Shown: positions 39,440 to 50,034 of the stretch, in pieces
How positions within the stretch are numbered: position 1 is the first letter of the stretch
How the letters are laid out: every line of letters begins with the position of its first letter
Origin: Micromonospora tarensis
GTDB lineage: Bacteria > Actinomycetota > Actinomycetes > Mycobacteriales > Micromonosporaceae
Length of the DNA: 64,000 bases
Assembly (NCBI RefSeq): GCF_016803395.1
Contig: NZ_JAEVHL010000011.1
Coordinates: forward strand, 1 to 64,000
Direction of reading: 5' to 3'
Translations under genes and position numbers: made by a program
The notes under the pieces: generated by a model
What the model saw: only the letters and a program-made list of their open reading frames with translations
Database searches by the model: none
Told to the model about the DNA's origin: nothing

Positions 39440-39862
39440 ATGAGCGGTTGCGTGTTCTGCGGGATCGTGGCGGGCGAGGTGCCGGCGTTCCGGGTTGCCG
39501 ACACGGCCGACGGGGTGGCGTTCCTGGACACCCGGCCGGTGTTCAGGGGGCACGTGCTGGTGGTGCCCCGGGTGCACCTGGTGACCCTGGCCGAGTTGCC
39601 GGCCGAGCTGCTGCCCGGCTACTTCGCCATGGTCCAGCGGCTGGCGGTGGCGGTAGAGACCGCTCTCGGTGCCGGTGGGACGTTCGTGGCGATGAACAAC
39701 AAGGTGTCCCAGTCGGTGCCCCACCTGCACACCCACGTGGTCCCCCGGACCAAGGGCGACGGGTTGCGCGGCTTTTTCTGGCCGCGCACCCGGTACGCCG
39801 ACGACACCGAGGCCCAGAGGTACGCGGACCGGGTCGCCGCGGCGCTCCCGGCTGGGGCCTGA
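39440..39862 (+). CDS. HIT family nucleotide hydrolase/transferase
   Basis: A 140-residue histidine-triad protein with CVFCGIVAGEVPA at the start (zinc-type cysteines) and the catalytic motif SVPHLHTHVVPR. Such proteins hydrolyse nucleotidyl-linked phosphates or phosphoramidates. The start ATG at 39440 is the first codon of the conserved CVFCGI region. It precedes msrA by 76 bp. Confidence 0.9.
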   Translation: MSGCVFCGIVAGEVPAFRVADTADGVAFLDTRPVFRGHVLVVPRVHLVTLAELPAELLPGYFAMVQRLAVAVETALGAGGTFVAMNNKVSQSVPHLHTHVVPRTKGDGLRGFFWPRTRYADDTEAQRYADRVAAALPAGA

Positions 39863-39938
39863 CTCACTCGCACGCGGGTAAGGAAGCAGGACCCTCCGGT
39901 GTTGCACGCTGCGAGCGGTACGAGAGGAGATCCCCACC

Positions 39939-40600
<662 letters not shown>

Positions 40601-40614
40601 CCGCCCGACACGCC

Positions 40615-40648
40615 GGCCCTTCGCAGCGCCGCCGCGCCACGAAGGGCC
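40615..40648 (+). terminator. Hairpin terminator after msrA
   Basis: ggcccttcg pairs perfectly with cgaagggcc around a 16-base loop, 15 bases past the msrA stop and ahead of the leader promoter. Confidence 0.5.
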
Positions 40649-40723
40649 ACTGGCACCACGCGGTGCTGGGGACGACCGCTGAGGTGGCCGGGCATTCCCG
40701 GTCGGCCCTGTGATCGAAATCCG

Positions 40724-40751
40724 TTGCCGAGCCCGACGAGAACTCGATAAC
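40724..40751 (+). promoter_or_regulatory. Promoter of the small-ORF/RNase Z leader
   Basis: TTGCCG (40724-40729) and GATAAC (40746-40751) are 16 bases apart, a fair sigma-70/HrdB-like pair. Transcription would start near 40758, just ahead of the extended Shine-Dalgarno sequence. Confidence 0.4.
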
Positions 40752-40765
40752 GTGGCCGTACACGT

Positions 40766-40780
40766 GAAAGGAGGTGGTCC
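40766..40780 (+). promoter_or_regulatory. Extended ribosome-binding site, near-complete match to anti-16S tail
   Basis: GAAAGGAGGTGGTCC matches the complement of the 16S 3' end (AGAAAGGAGGTGATCC) at 14 of 15 bases, much longer than any other ribosome site in the window. Ten bases downstream of GGAGG is a TTG that opens a 12-codon ORF. Confidence 0.5.
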
Positions 40781-40784
40781 AGAC

Positions 40785-40823
40785 TTGTATAGCAATCGGA
40801 CTCGTGAGGTGGCTGTCAGCTAG
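40785..40823 (+). CDS. Candidate leader peptide or small protein upstream of RNase Z
   Basis: From the TTG at 40785 the frame reads (M)YSNRTREVAVS then TAG, 12 codons. The same frame is open upstream to a GTG at 40752, which would give 23 residues with HVKGGGPDLYSNR. The strong ribosome site favours the short form. I seem to remember very similar short sequences in other actinomycete genomes, which would argue for function, but I cannot verify that here. It ends 184 bp before the rnz start and may regulate it, or may be an independent small protein. Confidence 0.35.
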   Translation: MYSNRTREVAVS

Positions 40824-41007
40824 CCGCTGTCCTCGACAGTGATCGGTCCGCCGCGAGGCGGGCAACAGCACCATCGTCGAGACCGTGTGGCAGCGGTGCG
40901 GCGAATCCACGACAGCCACCCGACCCCCGGGGTGCCGGCCAAGTCCAGCCGGCCCGCGCGAAAGCGCGGAGCGCCCCGGGGGTCGCTCCATATCCGCAGG
41001 AGTGGCC
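40824..41007 (+). other. Structured leader between small ORF and rnz
   Basis: A 184-base untranslated stretch ending in CAGGAG before the rnz start. Two local hairpins are visible: ccgccgcgaggcgg-type near 40848-40862 and cgcgcgaaagcgcg near 40955-40968. No known riboswitch core is recognisable. Confidence 0.35.
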
Positions 41008-41936
41008 ATGTCCATGCGTGAGCTGGTGGTGCTGGGTACGGCCAGCCAGGCGCCGACCCGGCAGCGCAACCACAACGGGTACGTGCTGCGCTGGGACGAC
41101 GAGGTGATCCTCTTCGACCCGGGCGAGGGCAGCCAACGTCAACTCCTGCACACCACGGTCACCGCCACCGATCTGACCCGGATCTGCGTCACCCACTTCC
41201 ACGGCGACCACTGCCTCGGCCTGCCCGGCACCATCCAGCGGCTCTCCCTGGACCGGGTGGCGCACCCGGTCGCCGTGCACTTCCCCGCCGGCGCGCCGAA
41301 TACTTCGCCCGGCTGCGGCACGCGACCTCGTTCTACGAGACCGCCGAGCTACGGGTCGAGCCGATCGAGGCCGACGGGCAGCGGATCACCCTCGGTTGCG
41401 GCACGCTGGAGGCACGCCGGCTCCGGCACCCCATCGAGACGTACGGCTATCGGCTGGTCGAGCCGGACGGCCACCGGATGCTGCCGGAGCGGCTGGCCAC
41501 GTACGGCATCGCCGGTCCGGCCGTCGGCGAGCTGATCCGCGTCGGGCACCTGGACCTCGACGGACGCCGCGTCACCCGGGACGAGGTGAGCGTGCACCGG
41601 CCGGGGCAACGGTTCGCGTTCGTGATGGACACCGGCCTCTGTGACGGGGTGTACGCCCTCGCCGAACACGCCGACCTGCTGGTCATCGAGTCGACGTTCC
41701 TGGAGTCGGAGGCCGCGCTGGCCGCCGAGGTCGGCCACCTCACCGCGGCGCAGGCCGCCCGGGTGGCGACCGAGTCCGGGGTACGCCGACTCGTGCTCAC
41801 CCACTTCTCCCAGCGCTATCCCGATCCGCGCCGGTTCCACGACGAGGCGCGTGCGCACTTCGACGGTGAGCTGATCATCGCCGAGGACCTGACGACGGTG
41901 CAGCTTCCGCCACGCCGGGTAGCCTCGGCCGGGTGA
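41008..41936 (+). CDS. rnz: Ribonuclease Z-type metallo-beta-lactamase (one frameshift)
   Basis: tRNA 3' end-processing nuclease of the metallo-beta-lactamase fold. The N-terminus [23 protein letters not shown] and the zinc motif [13 protein letters not shown] are clear. The frame shifts near 41292 and continues with [17 protein letters not shown], ... [29 protein letters not shown] and [10 protein letters not shown]. One added base (ggcgcgcc to ggcggcgcc) gives 309 residues, a normal size for the bacterial enzyme. The ATG at 41008 has CAGGAG upstream; an in-frame ATG is at 41014. The stop overlaps the following GNAT gene by GTGA. Confidence 0.88.
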
Positions 41937-42441
41937 CCGTCACGCTCCGCCCCGCGACCGGCGACGACCTGATGGCGGTGGGTGCCCTGCACCAGCGCTC
42001 CCGGGTCGCCGCGTACTCCTCGTTCCTGCCGGCCGAGGCGCTGGCGGACCCCACGCCGGAGGCGATGGGGCGTTACTGGGTCGAGCGGTGGAGCTGGGAG
42101 CGGGACACCCACCGGATGACGCTCGCGGAACGGGCCGGGGCGCTGGTCGGCTTCAGCCACCTGGGCCCGGACGACGAGGACGATCCGGCGACCGGGCTGC
42201 TCAACGCGATCCACCTGGACCGGCCGAGCAGGGCCGGGGCATCGGCCGCCTGCTGATCGTGGACGCCCTGGACGCCATGCGCGTGCAGGGCTGGCGGCGC
42301 GCGGCGCTCTGGGTGCTCCGCGACAACGCCCACGCCCGGGCGTTCTACGAGCGCGGTGGCTGGACCCCGACCGGAGCAGAGCGTGCGGAGCACATCGGTA
42401 CGGCCCTCACCCCGCAAGTCCGCTACACCCGCCCCCTCTGA
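41933..42441 (+). CDS. GNAT-family N-acetyltransferase (one frameshift)
   Basis: A 169-residue acetyltransferase. The N-terminal half has [22 protein letters not shown] and [12 protein letters not shown]. Near 42221 the frame shifts just ahead of the acetyl-CoA site [17 protein letters not shown], and the rest ([24 protein letters not shown]) is in the next frame. The missing C would turn gaccggcc into gacccggcc. The GTG at 41933 overlaps the rnz stop. The substrate is unknown. Confidence 0.85.
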
Positions 42442-42655
42442 ACTGCCCGGCCCGGCAGCAACCCAGCCACCCCCACCCCAGCGTCGCGGGCTGGCCCGCC
42501 AGGCCGGTGTGCTGTCGAGCGGTATACCTCAGAGGTATGAATATGACTCTGAGGTATACCGCTCACTACCGCATCCGCCCCGACGGAGGTGACCGACGGT
42601 CGCCGCCGGCCACCGGCTGCGCCCACAGCCCCGGCCAGGGTCAGGACTCACTCGT
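42442..42655. other. Convergent intergenic region with palindrome, otherwise empty
   Basis: This 214-bp gap between the GNAT and cbs stops contains no credible gene; a 67-codon minus-strand frame runs through it but has poor codon bias. Its main content is the 46-bp inverted repeat. Confidence 0.5.
42518..42563. repeat. Perfect 17-bp inverted repeat with nested palindromes
   Basis: agcggtatacctcagag (42518-42534) and ctctgaggtataccgct (42547-42563) are exact complements around a 12-base AT-rich loop. Within the left half, atacctcagaggtat (42524-42538) is itself a palindrome, and ggtatacc occurs in both arms. It is unusually AT-rich for this genome. It could act as a bidirectional terminator, an operator or a dispersed repeat. 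Confidence 0.7.
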
Positions 42656-44026
<1,371 letters not shown>

Positions 44027-44095
44027 GGTGTGCCCTTCGTTGCGGCGCCGGCGATGGCGGCCGGGCAGACGTTTCCTCGCCCAGCGTACGTGCCG

Positions 44096-44452
44096 TCAGG
44101 GCACCAGCCCGCCCGGGATGACCGAGCTGCGACGGGCCTCCCACTCGAGGAAGCGGTCGGTCTCGGCGAGCACGCTGCCGGCCAACCAGGTGATCATGAC
44201 CGCGTCGTCGGCCAGTCCGAAGATCGCCAGTGGGATCTCCGGGAGCAGGTCGATCGGCGAGACGATGTACGCCGTCGCCGCCGTCATCAGGGCCAGCCGG
44301 AGACCGCCGTCGTACTCCCCCTTGGTGGTGGCCCGGATCATCCGGGGCAGCGCGGCCAACCGGGTGCCCAGTGACGGGCCGCCGCGCGCCCCGGCCGCCA
44401 GTGCCCGCGCCAGGGCCGTGAACGCCGCGCTGCGCTTCAGTGTCTTACCCAT
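44096..44452 (-). CDS. YkvA family (DUF1232) membrane protein
   Basis: A 118-residue protein with the DUF1232 core AATAYIVSPIDLLPEIPLAIFGLADDAVMITWLAGSVLAETDRFLEWE, in which SPIDLLPE is diagnostic. Two membrane-associated helices flank a Pro-Ile-Asp turn. Role unknown; members are often stress-linked. It is divergent from the SGNH pair. Confidence 0.88.
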   Translation of the reverse strand: MGKTLKRSAAFTALARALAAGARGGPSLGTRLAALPRMIRATTKGEYDGGLRLALMTAATAYIVSPIDLLPEIPLAIFGLADDAVMITWLAGSVLAETDRFLEWEARRSSVIPGGLVP

Positions 44453-44602
44453 CGTCGCGCTCCTCTCCGCCGGATCATCGTGGCGGGTCGGCGCAAGTCG
44501 GCCGGCCTCTCCGGTACCGGTACCCCGTCGCGTCGGTTTCCAGGCACCCGGCTGCCGTCACGACGACAGCGATGTGTCGTCCCCGCGCGATAATGTCGCG
44601 GT

Positions 44603-45655
44603 ATGGGGGTGGCACGTTCCGTCGTACCCGGTGGTGAGCGCTGGCGGCAGGCCCGGCGGTTCGCTCGGCTGGCTGCCATCGGGACCGGCGCCACCGCGGC
44701 GGCCGCGGTGGCGACCGGCGGGGTGCTGCTCGGCCAGGCCCGCCAGGCCCGCCGCACCATCCCGATGGCCGAGGCGCCGCCGCCGCGCTGCGACGGTAGG
44801 TACGGCGCGAAGTTTCCCGGCCCGGCGCTGACCATGGTCGTGCTCGGTGACTCGTCGGCGGCCGGCTACGGGGTGCACCGCCGCCGGGAGACGCCCGGCG
44901 CGCTGCTCGCCACCGGCCTGTCCCGCCGGCTGAACCGGCCGGTGCAGGTGCATCGCTTCGCGGTGGTCGGTGCCATCTCGGCCGCGCTCCGCCACCAGGT
45001 GGAGGCGGCGCTGGAGTGCCGACCCGACCTCGCGGTCATCCTCATCGGCGGCAACGACATCACCAACCGCACCCCGCGCGGGCTGGCGGTGCGCTATCTC
45101 GTCGAGGCGGTGCACACCCTGCGCGACGCGGGCTGCGAGGTGGTCGTCGGCACCTGCCCCGACCTGGGCGCGATCCGCCCGATCCAGCCGCCGCTGCGCT
45201 GGCTGGCGCACCAATGGAGCCGTCAACTCGCCGCGGCCCAGACGGTGGCAGTGGTCGAGGCGGGCGGCTGGACGGTCTCCCTCGGTGACCTGCTCGGCCC
45301 CCGGTTCGTGGCGGAGCCGACCCGGATGTTCGCCTGGGACCGGTTCCATCCCTCCGCCGAGGGCTACGCGATGGCCGCCGCCGCGCTCCTCCCGACGATC
45401 CTCTCCGCCCTCGGCGCGACGCAGGAACGGCGGGCCACACCGACGCGGGGAGAAGGCGTACGGTCGCTGCCGGAGGCCGCGCAGGTGGCGGCCCGGCACG
45501 CCGGCACGGAGGTCAGTGGCGTCCAGGTTCGGGGCCACGACCGAGGTCCGGCCGGCCGGTGGGCGCAGCTGCGCCGCCGGGCGTTCTTCGGTGTCGGGGC
45601 GGTGCCGCAGCACGGGTCCGCCTCGGGCACCTCGACAGTGGAGGGACTGGCATGA
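44603..45655 (+). CDS. SGNH/GDSL hydrolase, first of tandem pair
   Basis: A 350-residue esterase-like protein. A basic N-terminus and a single hydrophobic stretch (LAAIGTGATAAAAVATGGVLL) suggest membrane anchoring. The block I motif is VVLGDSSAAGYG (catalytic Ser), block III is LIGGNDIT and block V is DRFHPSAEGYAMAA (Asp/His). A polar, Arg-rich tail of about 90 residues extends beyond the fold. The stop overlaps the start of the next hydrolase by ATGA. In mycobacteria a homologous esterase lies next to cbs and a thiolase. Substrate unknown, possibly cell-envelope acyl esters. Confidence 0.87.
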   Translation: MGVARSVVPGGERWRQARRFARLAAIGTGATAAAAVATGGVLLGQARQARRTIPMAEAPPPRCDGRYGAKFPGPALTMVVLGDSSAAGYGVHRRRETPGALLATGLSRRLNRPVQVHRFAVVGAISAALRHQVEAALECRPDLAVILIGGNDITNRTPRGLAVRYLVEAVHTLRDAGCEVVVGTCPDLGAIRPIQPPLRWLAHQWSRQLAAAQTVAVVEAGGWTVSLGDLLGPRFVAEPTRMFAWDRFHPSAEGYAMAAAALLPTILSALGATQERRATPTRGEGVRSLPEAAQVAARHAGTEVSGVQVRGHDRGPAGRWAQLRRRAFFGVGAVPQHGSASGTSTVEGLA

Positions 45656-46464
45656 ACGAGCGCAGCGCGCCGGGCGTGACCTCCGGCCGCACCGGCCGAC
45701 TGGGTCGGGCGGCGGCGTTCTCGCTGCTCGCCGGCACCGTCGGGGGCGCTGCCGTGCTCGCCGGTGAGGCGTTCGTCGCCCGGCACCGGCGCTACGCCCA
45801 ACCGGAGCTGGGGCTGGCCCTGCGTGCCACCATCGGCCGGGCGGGCGCTGCCCCGCTGCGGCTGGTGCTGCTGGGCGACTCGTCCGCGCTGGGCGTGGGT
45901 GTCGACCGGCTGGAGGACACCATCGGCGGGCAGCTCGCCAACCTGCTCGCCGAGGGCCCGACCGGCCGCCGCGTGCACCTGTCCAGCGTCGGCGTCTCCG
46001 GGTCCCGCTCGACGGATCTGGCCACCCAGGTGGCCCGGGCCCTGCTCGGTGATCGGCCCGACGTGGCGCTGATCCTGATCGGCGCGAACGACGCCACCGG
46101 GCTGCGCCGTCCCGCCGACGCTGCGGCCTATCTCGGCGCGGCGGTGCACCGGCTGCGTGAGGCGCGCGTCCAGGTGGTGGTGGGCACCTGCCCCGATCTC
46201 GGCGCGGTGCGTGCCATCGCGCCGCCGCTGCGCCAGGTGGTCGGCTGGTCCGGGCGTCGGATGGCCCGAGCCCAGACCACGGCGGTGCTGGAAACGGGCG
46301 GTTCGGTGGTCGACCTGGCCGCCGAGACCGGGCCGGTGTTCCGGGCCGACGCGGGGACGCTCTGCCCGGACGGCTTCCACCCCTCCGCCGACGGCTACCG
46401 GGTCTGGGCGCACGCGCTGCTGCCGGCCGTCGCCACGGCGGCGGCGGCCACCACCCGGCGCTAG
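45652..46464 (+). CDS. SGNH/GDSL hydrolase, second of tandem pair
   Basis: A 270-residue paralogue of the preceding gene. It has an N-terminal membrane anchor (AAFSLLAGTVGGAAVLAGEAF), VLLGDSSALGVGVDR (catalytic Ser), LIGANDATG and DGFHPSADGYRVWA. VVVGTCPDLGAVRAIAPPLRQV matches VVVGTCPDLGAIRPIQPPLRWL of its neighbour, showing recent common origin. It lacks the long C-terminal tail. Translationally coupled to the first copy. Confidence 0.88.
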   Translation: MNERSAPGVTSGRTGRLGRAAAFSLLAGTVGGAAVLAGEAFVARHRRYAQPELGLALRATIGRAGAAPLRLVLLGDSSALGVGVDRLEDTIGGQLANLLAEGPTGRRVHLSSVGVSGSRSTDLATQVARALLGDRPDVALILIGANDATGLRRPADAAAYLGAAVHRLREARVQVVVGTCPDLGAVRAIAPPLRQVVGWSGRRMARAQTTAVLETGGSVVDLAAETGPVFRADAGTLCPDGFHPSADGYRVWAHALLPAVATAAAATTRR

Positions 46465-46530
46465 ATCGTCGCTGGCCGGGGTGACATTTCCCGCCGCGCC
46501 GGCTCCTTCCGCGCCAAGTTACCGGCGGGT

Positions 46531-46536
46531 TAACGT
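46531..46536 (+). promoter_or_regulatory. Likely leaderless -10 box of the thiolase gene
   Basis: TAACGT ends six bases before the ATG at 46543, with no Shine-Dalgarno site. It forms part of an imperfect palindrome gttaccggcgggttaac (46518-46534) that might be an operator for a fatty-acid regulator. Confidence 0.35.
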
Positions 46537-46542
46537 TGGCCC

Positions 46543-47805
46543 ATGCCGATTGAGTCGTCCCGCGACGCTGTCATCGTCGCCACCGCCCGTTCCCCCATCG
46601 GCCGTGCGCACAAGGGGTCGCTGCGCGATGTCCGCTCCGACGACCTCGCCACGACCATCGTCCAGGCCGCGCTGGACAAGATCCCGCAGCTCGACCCGAC
46701 CACGATCGACGACCTCTACCTCGGGTGCGGCCTGCCCGGCGGCGAACAGGGCTTCAACATGGGCCGGGTGGTGTCCACGCTCCTCGGCCTGGACACGGTG
46801 CCCGGCGCCACGCTGACCCGCTACTGCGCCTCGTCGTTGCAGACCACCCGGATGGCGATGCACGCGATCCGGGCCGGCGAGGGGGACGTGTTCGTCTCCG
46901 CCGGCGTGGAGATGGTCTCCCGCTACGCCCGGGGCAGCTCGGACGGGCTGCCTCCGGAGGCGCAGGCAGTGGTCGGCGGCGGCTGGGAGAATCCGCGCTT
47001 CGCGGCGGCCGGGGAACGCTCGAAGCTCCGCGCGCAGGGCGGCGCCGAGACGTGGACCGACCCGCGGGAGGCCGGTGAGCTGCCCGACATCTACCTGACC
47101 ATGGGGCAGACCGCGGAGAACCTGGCCCAGGTGTACGACGTCACCCGCGCCGACATGGACGAGTTCGGCGTCCGCAGCCAGAATCTCGCCGAGAAGGCGA
47201 TCGCCGACGGCTTCTGGGCCCGGGAGATCACCCCGGTCACCACCCCGGACGGCACCGTGGTGAGCACCGACGACGGTCCCCGGGCCGGCGTCACCCTGGA
47301 CGCGGTCGCCGGCCTGAAGCCGGTCTTCCGCCCGGACGGCCGGATCACCGCCGGCAACTGCTGCCCGCTCAACGACGGCGCGGCCGCCGTGGTGGTGATG
47401 AGTGCCCAGCGGGCCGAGGACCTCGGGCTCACCCCGCTGGCCCGGATCGTCTCCACCGGGGTGACCGCCCTGTCGCCGGAGATCATGGGCCTCGGGCCGG
47501 TCGAGGCGTCCCGGCAGGCGCTGCGCCGAGCCGGCATGACCATCGACGACGTCGACCTCGTCGAGATCAACGAGGCCTTCGCCGCCCAGGTCATCCCCTC
47601 CTACCGGCAGTTGGGCATCCCGGAGGAGAAGCTGAACGTGATGGGCGGCGCCATCGCGGTCGGGCACCCGTTCGGCATGAGCGGCGCCCGGATCACCGGC
47701 ACCCTGCTCAACGCACTCCAGTGGCACGACAAGACCATCGGTCTGGAGACGATGTGCGTGGGCGGTGGCCAGGGCATGGCCATGGTGCTGGAGCGGCTCA
47801 GCTGA
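46543..47805 (+). CDS. Acetyl-CoA C-acetyltransferase (thiolase, FadA3-like)
   Basis: A 420-residue thiolase that cleaves 3-ketoacyl-CoA or condenses two acetyl-CoA. The nucleophilic cysteine is in LTRYCASSLQTTRMA, with NEAFAAQVIP, GGAIAVGHPFGMSGAR (catalytic His) and the second cysteine in MCVGGGQGMAMV. The N-terminus reads DAVIVATARSPIGRAHKGSL. Chain-length range cannot be read from sequence. In mycobacteria fadA3 is next to the SGNH esterase, as here. Its acetoacetyl-CoA could connect to the acetoacetate-CoA ligase at 8-10 kb. Confidence 0.93.
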   Translation: MPIESSRDAVIVATARSPIGRAHKGSLRDVRSDDLATTIVQAALDKIPQLDPTTIDDLYLGCGLPGGEQGFNMGRVVSTLLGLDTVPGATLTRYCASSLQTTRMAMHAIRAGEGDVFVSAGVEMVSRYARGSSDGLPPEAQAVVGGGWENPRFAAAGERSKLRAQGGAETWTDPREAGELPDIYLTMGQTAENLAQVYDVTRADMDEFGVRSQNLAEKAIADGFWAREITPVTTPDGTVVSTDDGPRAGVTLDAVAGLKPVFRPDGRITAGNCCPLNDGAAAVVVMSAQRAEDLGLTPLARIVSTGVTALSPEIMGLGPVEASRQALRRAGMTIDDVDLVEINEAFAAQVIPSYRQLGIPEEKLNVMGGAIAVGHPFGMSGARITGTLLNALQWHDKTIGLETMCVGGGQGMAMVLERLS

Positions 47806-47850
47806 GCTGACGCCGGCGCGCCCGCCGCTCGGCTCGCGGAGGCGGGGGCC

Positions 47851-48170
47851 TCAGAGCGCGCCGCGGGTCGCCGTCACCTCGGCGGCGGCCCGCGCCAGCA
47901 CCTCGTCGCCGCCCCGGCGGCCAGCAGGTCGGCCGTCACCACCCGCAACTGGTCGGGCAGGGCCAGGTCGTTGTCGAGCCGGGGGACGACCCGACGGGGC
48001 TCCCCCTCGGCGTCGGCGGCCAGGTTGGCGATCTCCTGGACCAGACGGTGCACCAGGTCGGCGCGGGACACGTTGCCGGTGGTCGCGACCGCTGCCCACC
48101 GCGGCTGCTCCCAGTGCCCGACCTGACGGACCAGCAACCGCACGGCCTGATCCAACTCCGCTGCGCTCAT
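47851..48170 (-). CDS. Small alpha-helical protein of unknown function (one frameshift)
   Basis: A 106-residue protein once a missing G near 47913 is restored in a run of Gs. It begins MSAAELDQAVRLLVRQVGHWEQPRW, with a likely amphipathic helical core (VHRLVQEIANLAADAEGEP). The other frame supplies the ending DEVLARAAAEVTATRGAL. A longer start at 48200 (GTG) is possible. No named domain is recognised. It lies between the thiolase and the Bax-inhibitor genes, on the same strand as the latter. Confidence 0.6.
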
Positions 48171-48215
48171 CGCCGCCGAGTCTACGGCCGGCACTCCCAC
48201 GGCGGGTCCGGCCGG

Positions 48216-48974
48216 TCAACGGCGCAGGTAGCTGAGCAGGCGCAGCAACTGCCAGTACAGGAAGACCAACCCGGTGAGCAGGCCGAACGCGGTCAGCCAC
48301 GCGTACCGGCGGGGTCGACCGTCGCGCACCGAGCGCTCGACGAGGTCGAAGTCGAGGATGAAGCTGAACGCCCCGGCGATGATGGCCACCACCGAGAAGG
48401 CGTACGGCAGCCAACCCACCTCGCCGCTGACGCTGTAGACCGCCAGACCCGGCCGCCCGGTGAACAGGTACGACACCAAATTGACCACGCTGAGCACGGC
48501 GATGCCGAGCAGCGTGCCGATCACCAGCCGCGCCAACCGGGGCGTCGCCCGGATCACCCGGGCCCGGTAGAGCGCCGCCATGCCGAGGAAGACACCGAAC
48601 GTGCCGGCCACCGCCTGCACCACGATGCCCGGGTAGACCTGCTCGAAGGTGCGGCTGGCGACCCCCAGTAGCAGCCCCTGGAGAACCGCGTAACCGACGA
48701 TCGGCACCGGGTTGGTGATCCGCCGCAGCGAGATGACCAGGACCAGTGCGATCGAGGCGAGCGCGCTACCGGCGAGCGCGGCGCCCAGCCACACGACGTC
48801 CGGGATCACCGCCCAGGAGACCGCCGCGGTGGCGCCGGTGACGAGCAACAACCCGACGGTACGGACCACCACGTCGTCGACGGTCATCGGCTCGACGTCA
48901 CGGGCGCCGAGCACCCGGGCCTCCACCCGGCCGGTCTCGTCGAGCCGGTTGAGCACCGGGTTGTTGCTGCGCAC
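48216..48974 (-). CDS. Bax inhibitor-1/YccA family membrane protein, paralogue 1
   Basis: A 252-residue protein with about seven membrane helices. The family N-terminus SNNPVLNRLDE is followed by MTVDDVVVRTVGLLLVTG, and the C-terminal end FLYWQLLRLLSYLRR is typical. The GTG at 48974 has GGGAG ahead. Members are predicted Ca2+ leak channels or stress proteins in other bacteria, but no actinobacterial function is established. A close paralogue lies next to it. Confidence 0.88.
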   Translation of the reverse strand: MRSNNPVLNRLDETGRVEARVLGARDVEPMTVDDVVVRTVGLLLVTGATAAVSWAVIPDVVWLGAALAGSALASIALVLVISLRRITNPVPIVGYAVLQGLLLGVASRTFEQVYPGIVVQAVAGTFGVFLGMAALYRARVIRATPRLARLVIGTLLGIAVLSVVNLVSYLFTGRPGLAVYSVSGEVGWLPYAFSVVAIIAGAFSFILDFDLVERSVRDGRPRRYAWLTAFGLLTGLVFLYWQLLRLLSYLRR

Positions 48975-49110
48975 CGTCGCTCCCTTCGCCCGCGTACCCC
49001 TCGCAGCCACTCTGCCCCGGGCGGGCCGGCGGCGGCGGGCAAACGGCGCGGACGACGGCGCCCGCCCCCGCGAGAGCGGGAGCGGGCGCCGGTCGGCAGT
49101 GCGGACGAGG

Positions 49111-49926
49111 TCAGTCGTCGCCCTGGAAGTAGCTCAGCATGCGCAGGATCTCGATGTAGAGCCAGACCAGGCTGACCAGGATGCCGAACGCGGCCACCCA
49201 GGAGTAGCGCTGCGGCAGGCCCATCCGGACGCCGTCCTCGATCTCCTTGAAGCTGAGCACGAAGCTCAGCGAGGCGACCACGATGCAGACCAGGCTGAAG
49301 CCGATGGCCAGCGGGCTGCCGTCACGCAGCCCGGTGTTGACGTCGAACAGGGCCAACACCAGGTTGATCAGCATGACCGCGAAGAGACCGGCCATGACCG
49401 CGATCATGCCCTTGACGAACGCGGGGGTGGCCCGGATGACCTTCGCCTTGTAGAGCATCGCCATCAGGAAGAAAATGCCGAAGCTGGCCGCGGCGGCCTG
49501 GAGCACGATGCCGTCGTACGCCGTCTCGAAGGCCTTGCTGACCATGCCGACGAAGACACCCTCGACGACCGCGTACGCGATGACCAGCGCGGGGTTGGCC
49601 ATCCGGGAGAACGAAATGATCAAGCCGAGGACCAGGCCGACCACCGCGGCGCCGATCCAGGCGGTCCCGACGAACCGGTCGGGCACCAGCACCCAGGCGG
49701 CCGCGGCGGTGACGCCGAGGATGCCGAGCAGGGCGACCGTCTTGACGACCACGTCGTCGACAGTCATCGGCGCCACGGTCGGTGGCGCCGCCGGGTAACC
49801 GGCCTGGGACGGGTACTGCTGGGGAATGCCGGGCTGTCCGTACGGCCCGGCCGGGGCGTACCCGGCGGAGCGCTCCCGCTCGGCCGCCTGGCCGAGCCGG
49901 GCGAGCACCGGGTTCGAGGTCTTCAC
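49111..49926 (-). CDS. Bax inhibitor-1/YccA family membrane protein, paralogue 2
   Basis: A 271-residue relative of the preceding gene with the same SNPVLARL start and MTVDDVVVKTVALLG. It has a Pro/Gln/Gly/Tyr-rich insertion of about 35 residues (GYAPAGPYGQPGIPQQYPSQ) before the helices, and it ends LYIEILRMLSYFQGDD. The GTG at 49926 has GGAGG seven bases ahead. The two paralogues are adjacent on one strand with a 136-bp gap. Confidence 0.9.
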   Translation of the reverse strand: MKTSNPVLARLGQAAERERSAGYAPAGPYGQPGIPQQYPSQAGYPAAPPTVAPMTVDDVVVKTVALLGILGVTAAAAWVLVPDRFVGTAWIGAAVVGLVLGLIISFSRMANPALVIAYAVVEGVFVGMVSKAFETAYDGIVLQAAAASFGIFFLMAMLYKAKVIRATPAFVKGMIAVMAGLFAVMLINLVLALFDVNTGLRDGSPLAIGFSLVCIVVASLSFVLSFKEIEDGVRMGLPQRYSWVAAFGILVSLVWLYIEILRMLSYFQGDD

Positions 49927-50034
49927 TGTCTGGCCTCCCTCAGGGGGTCGTTTGCACGTGAACGTGCCCTCCAAGAGTAAACGGCGCAGCCAAGTCCTGG
50001 TGATCACGAATGAGAATGCGTGGCAGCCGACCGG

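Noticed and set aside
42423..42626. 67-codon minus-strand ORF through the 42.5-kb palindrome
   Set aside because: No ribosome-binding site, poor codon bias and a composition explained by the palindrome and flanking GC-rich DNA.
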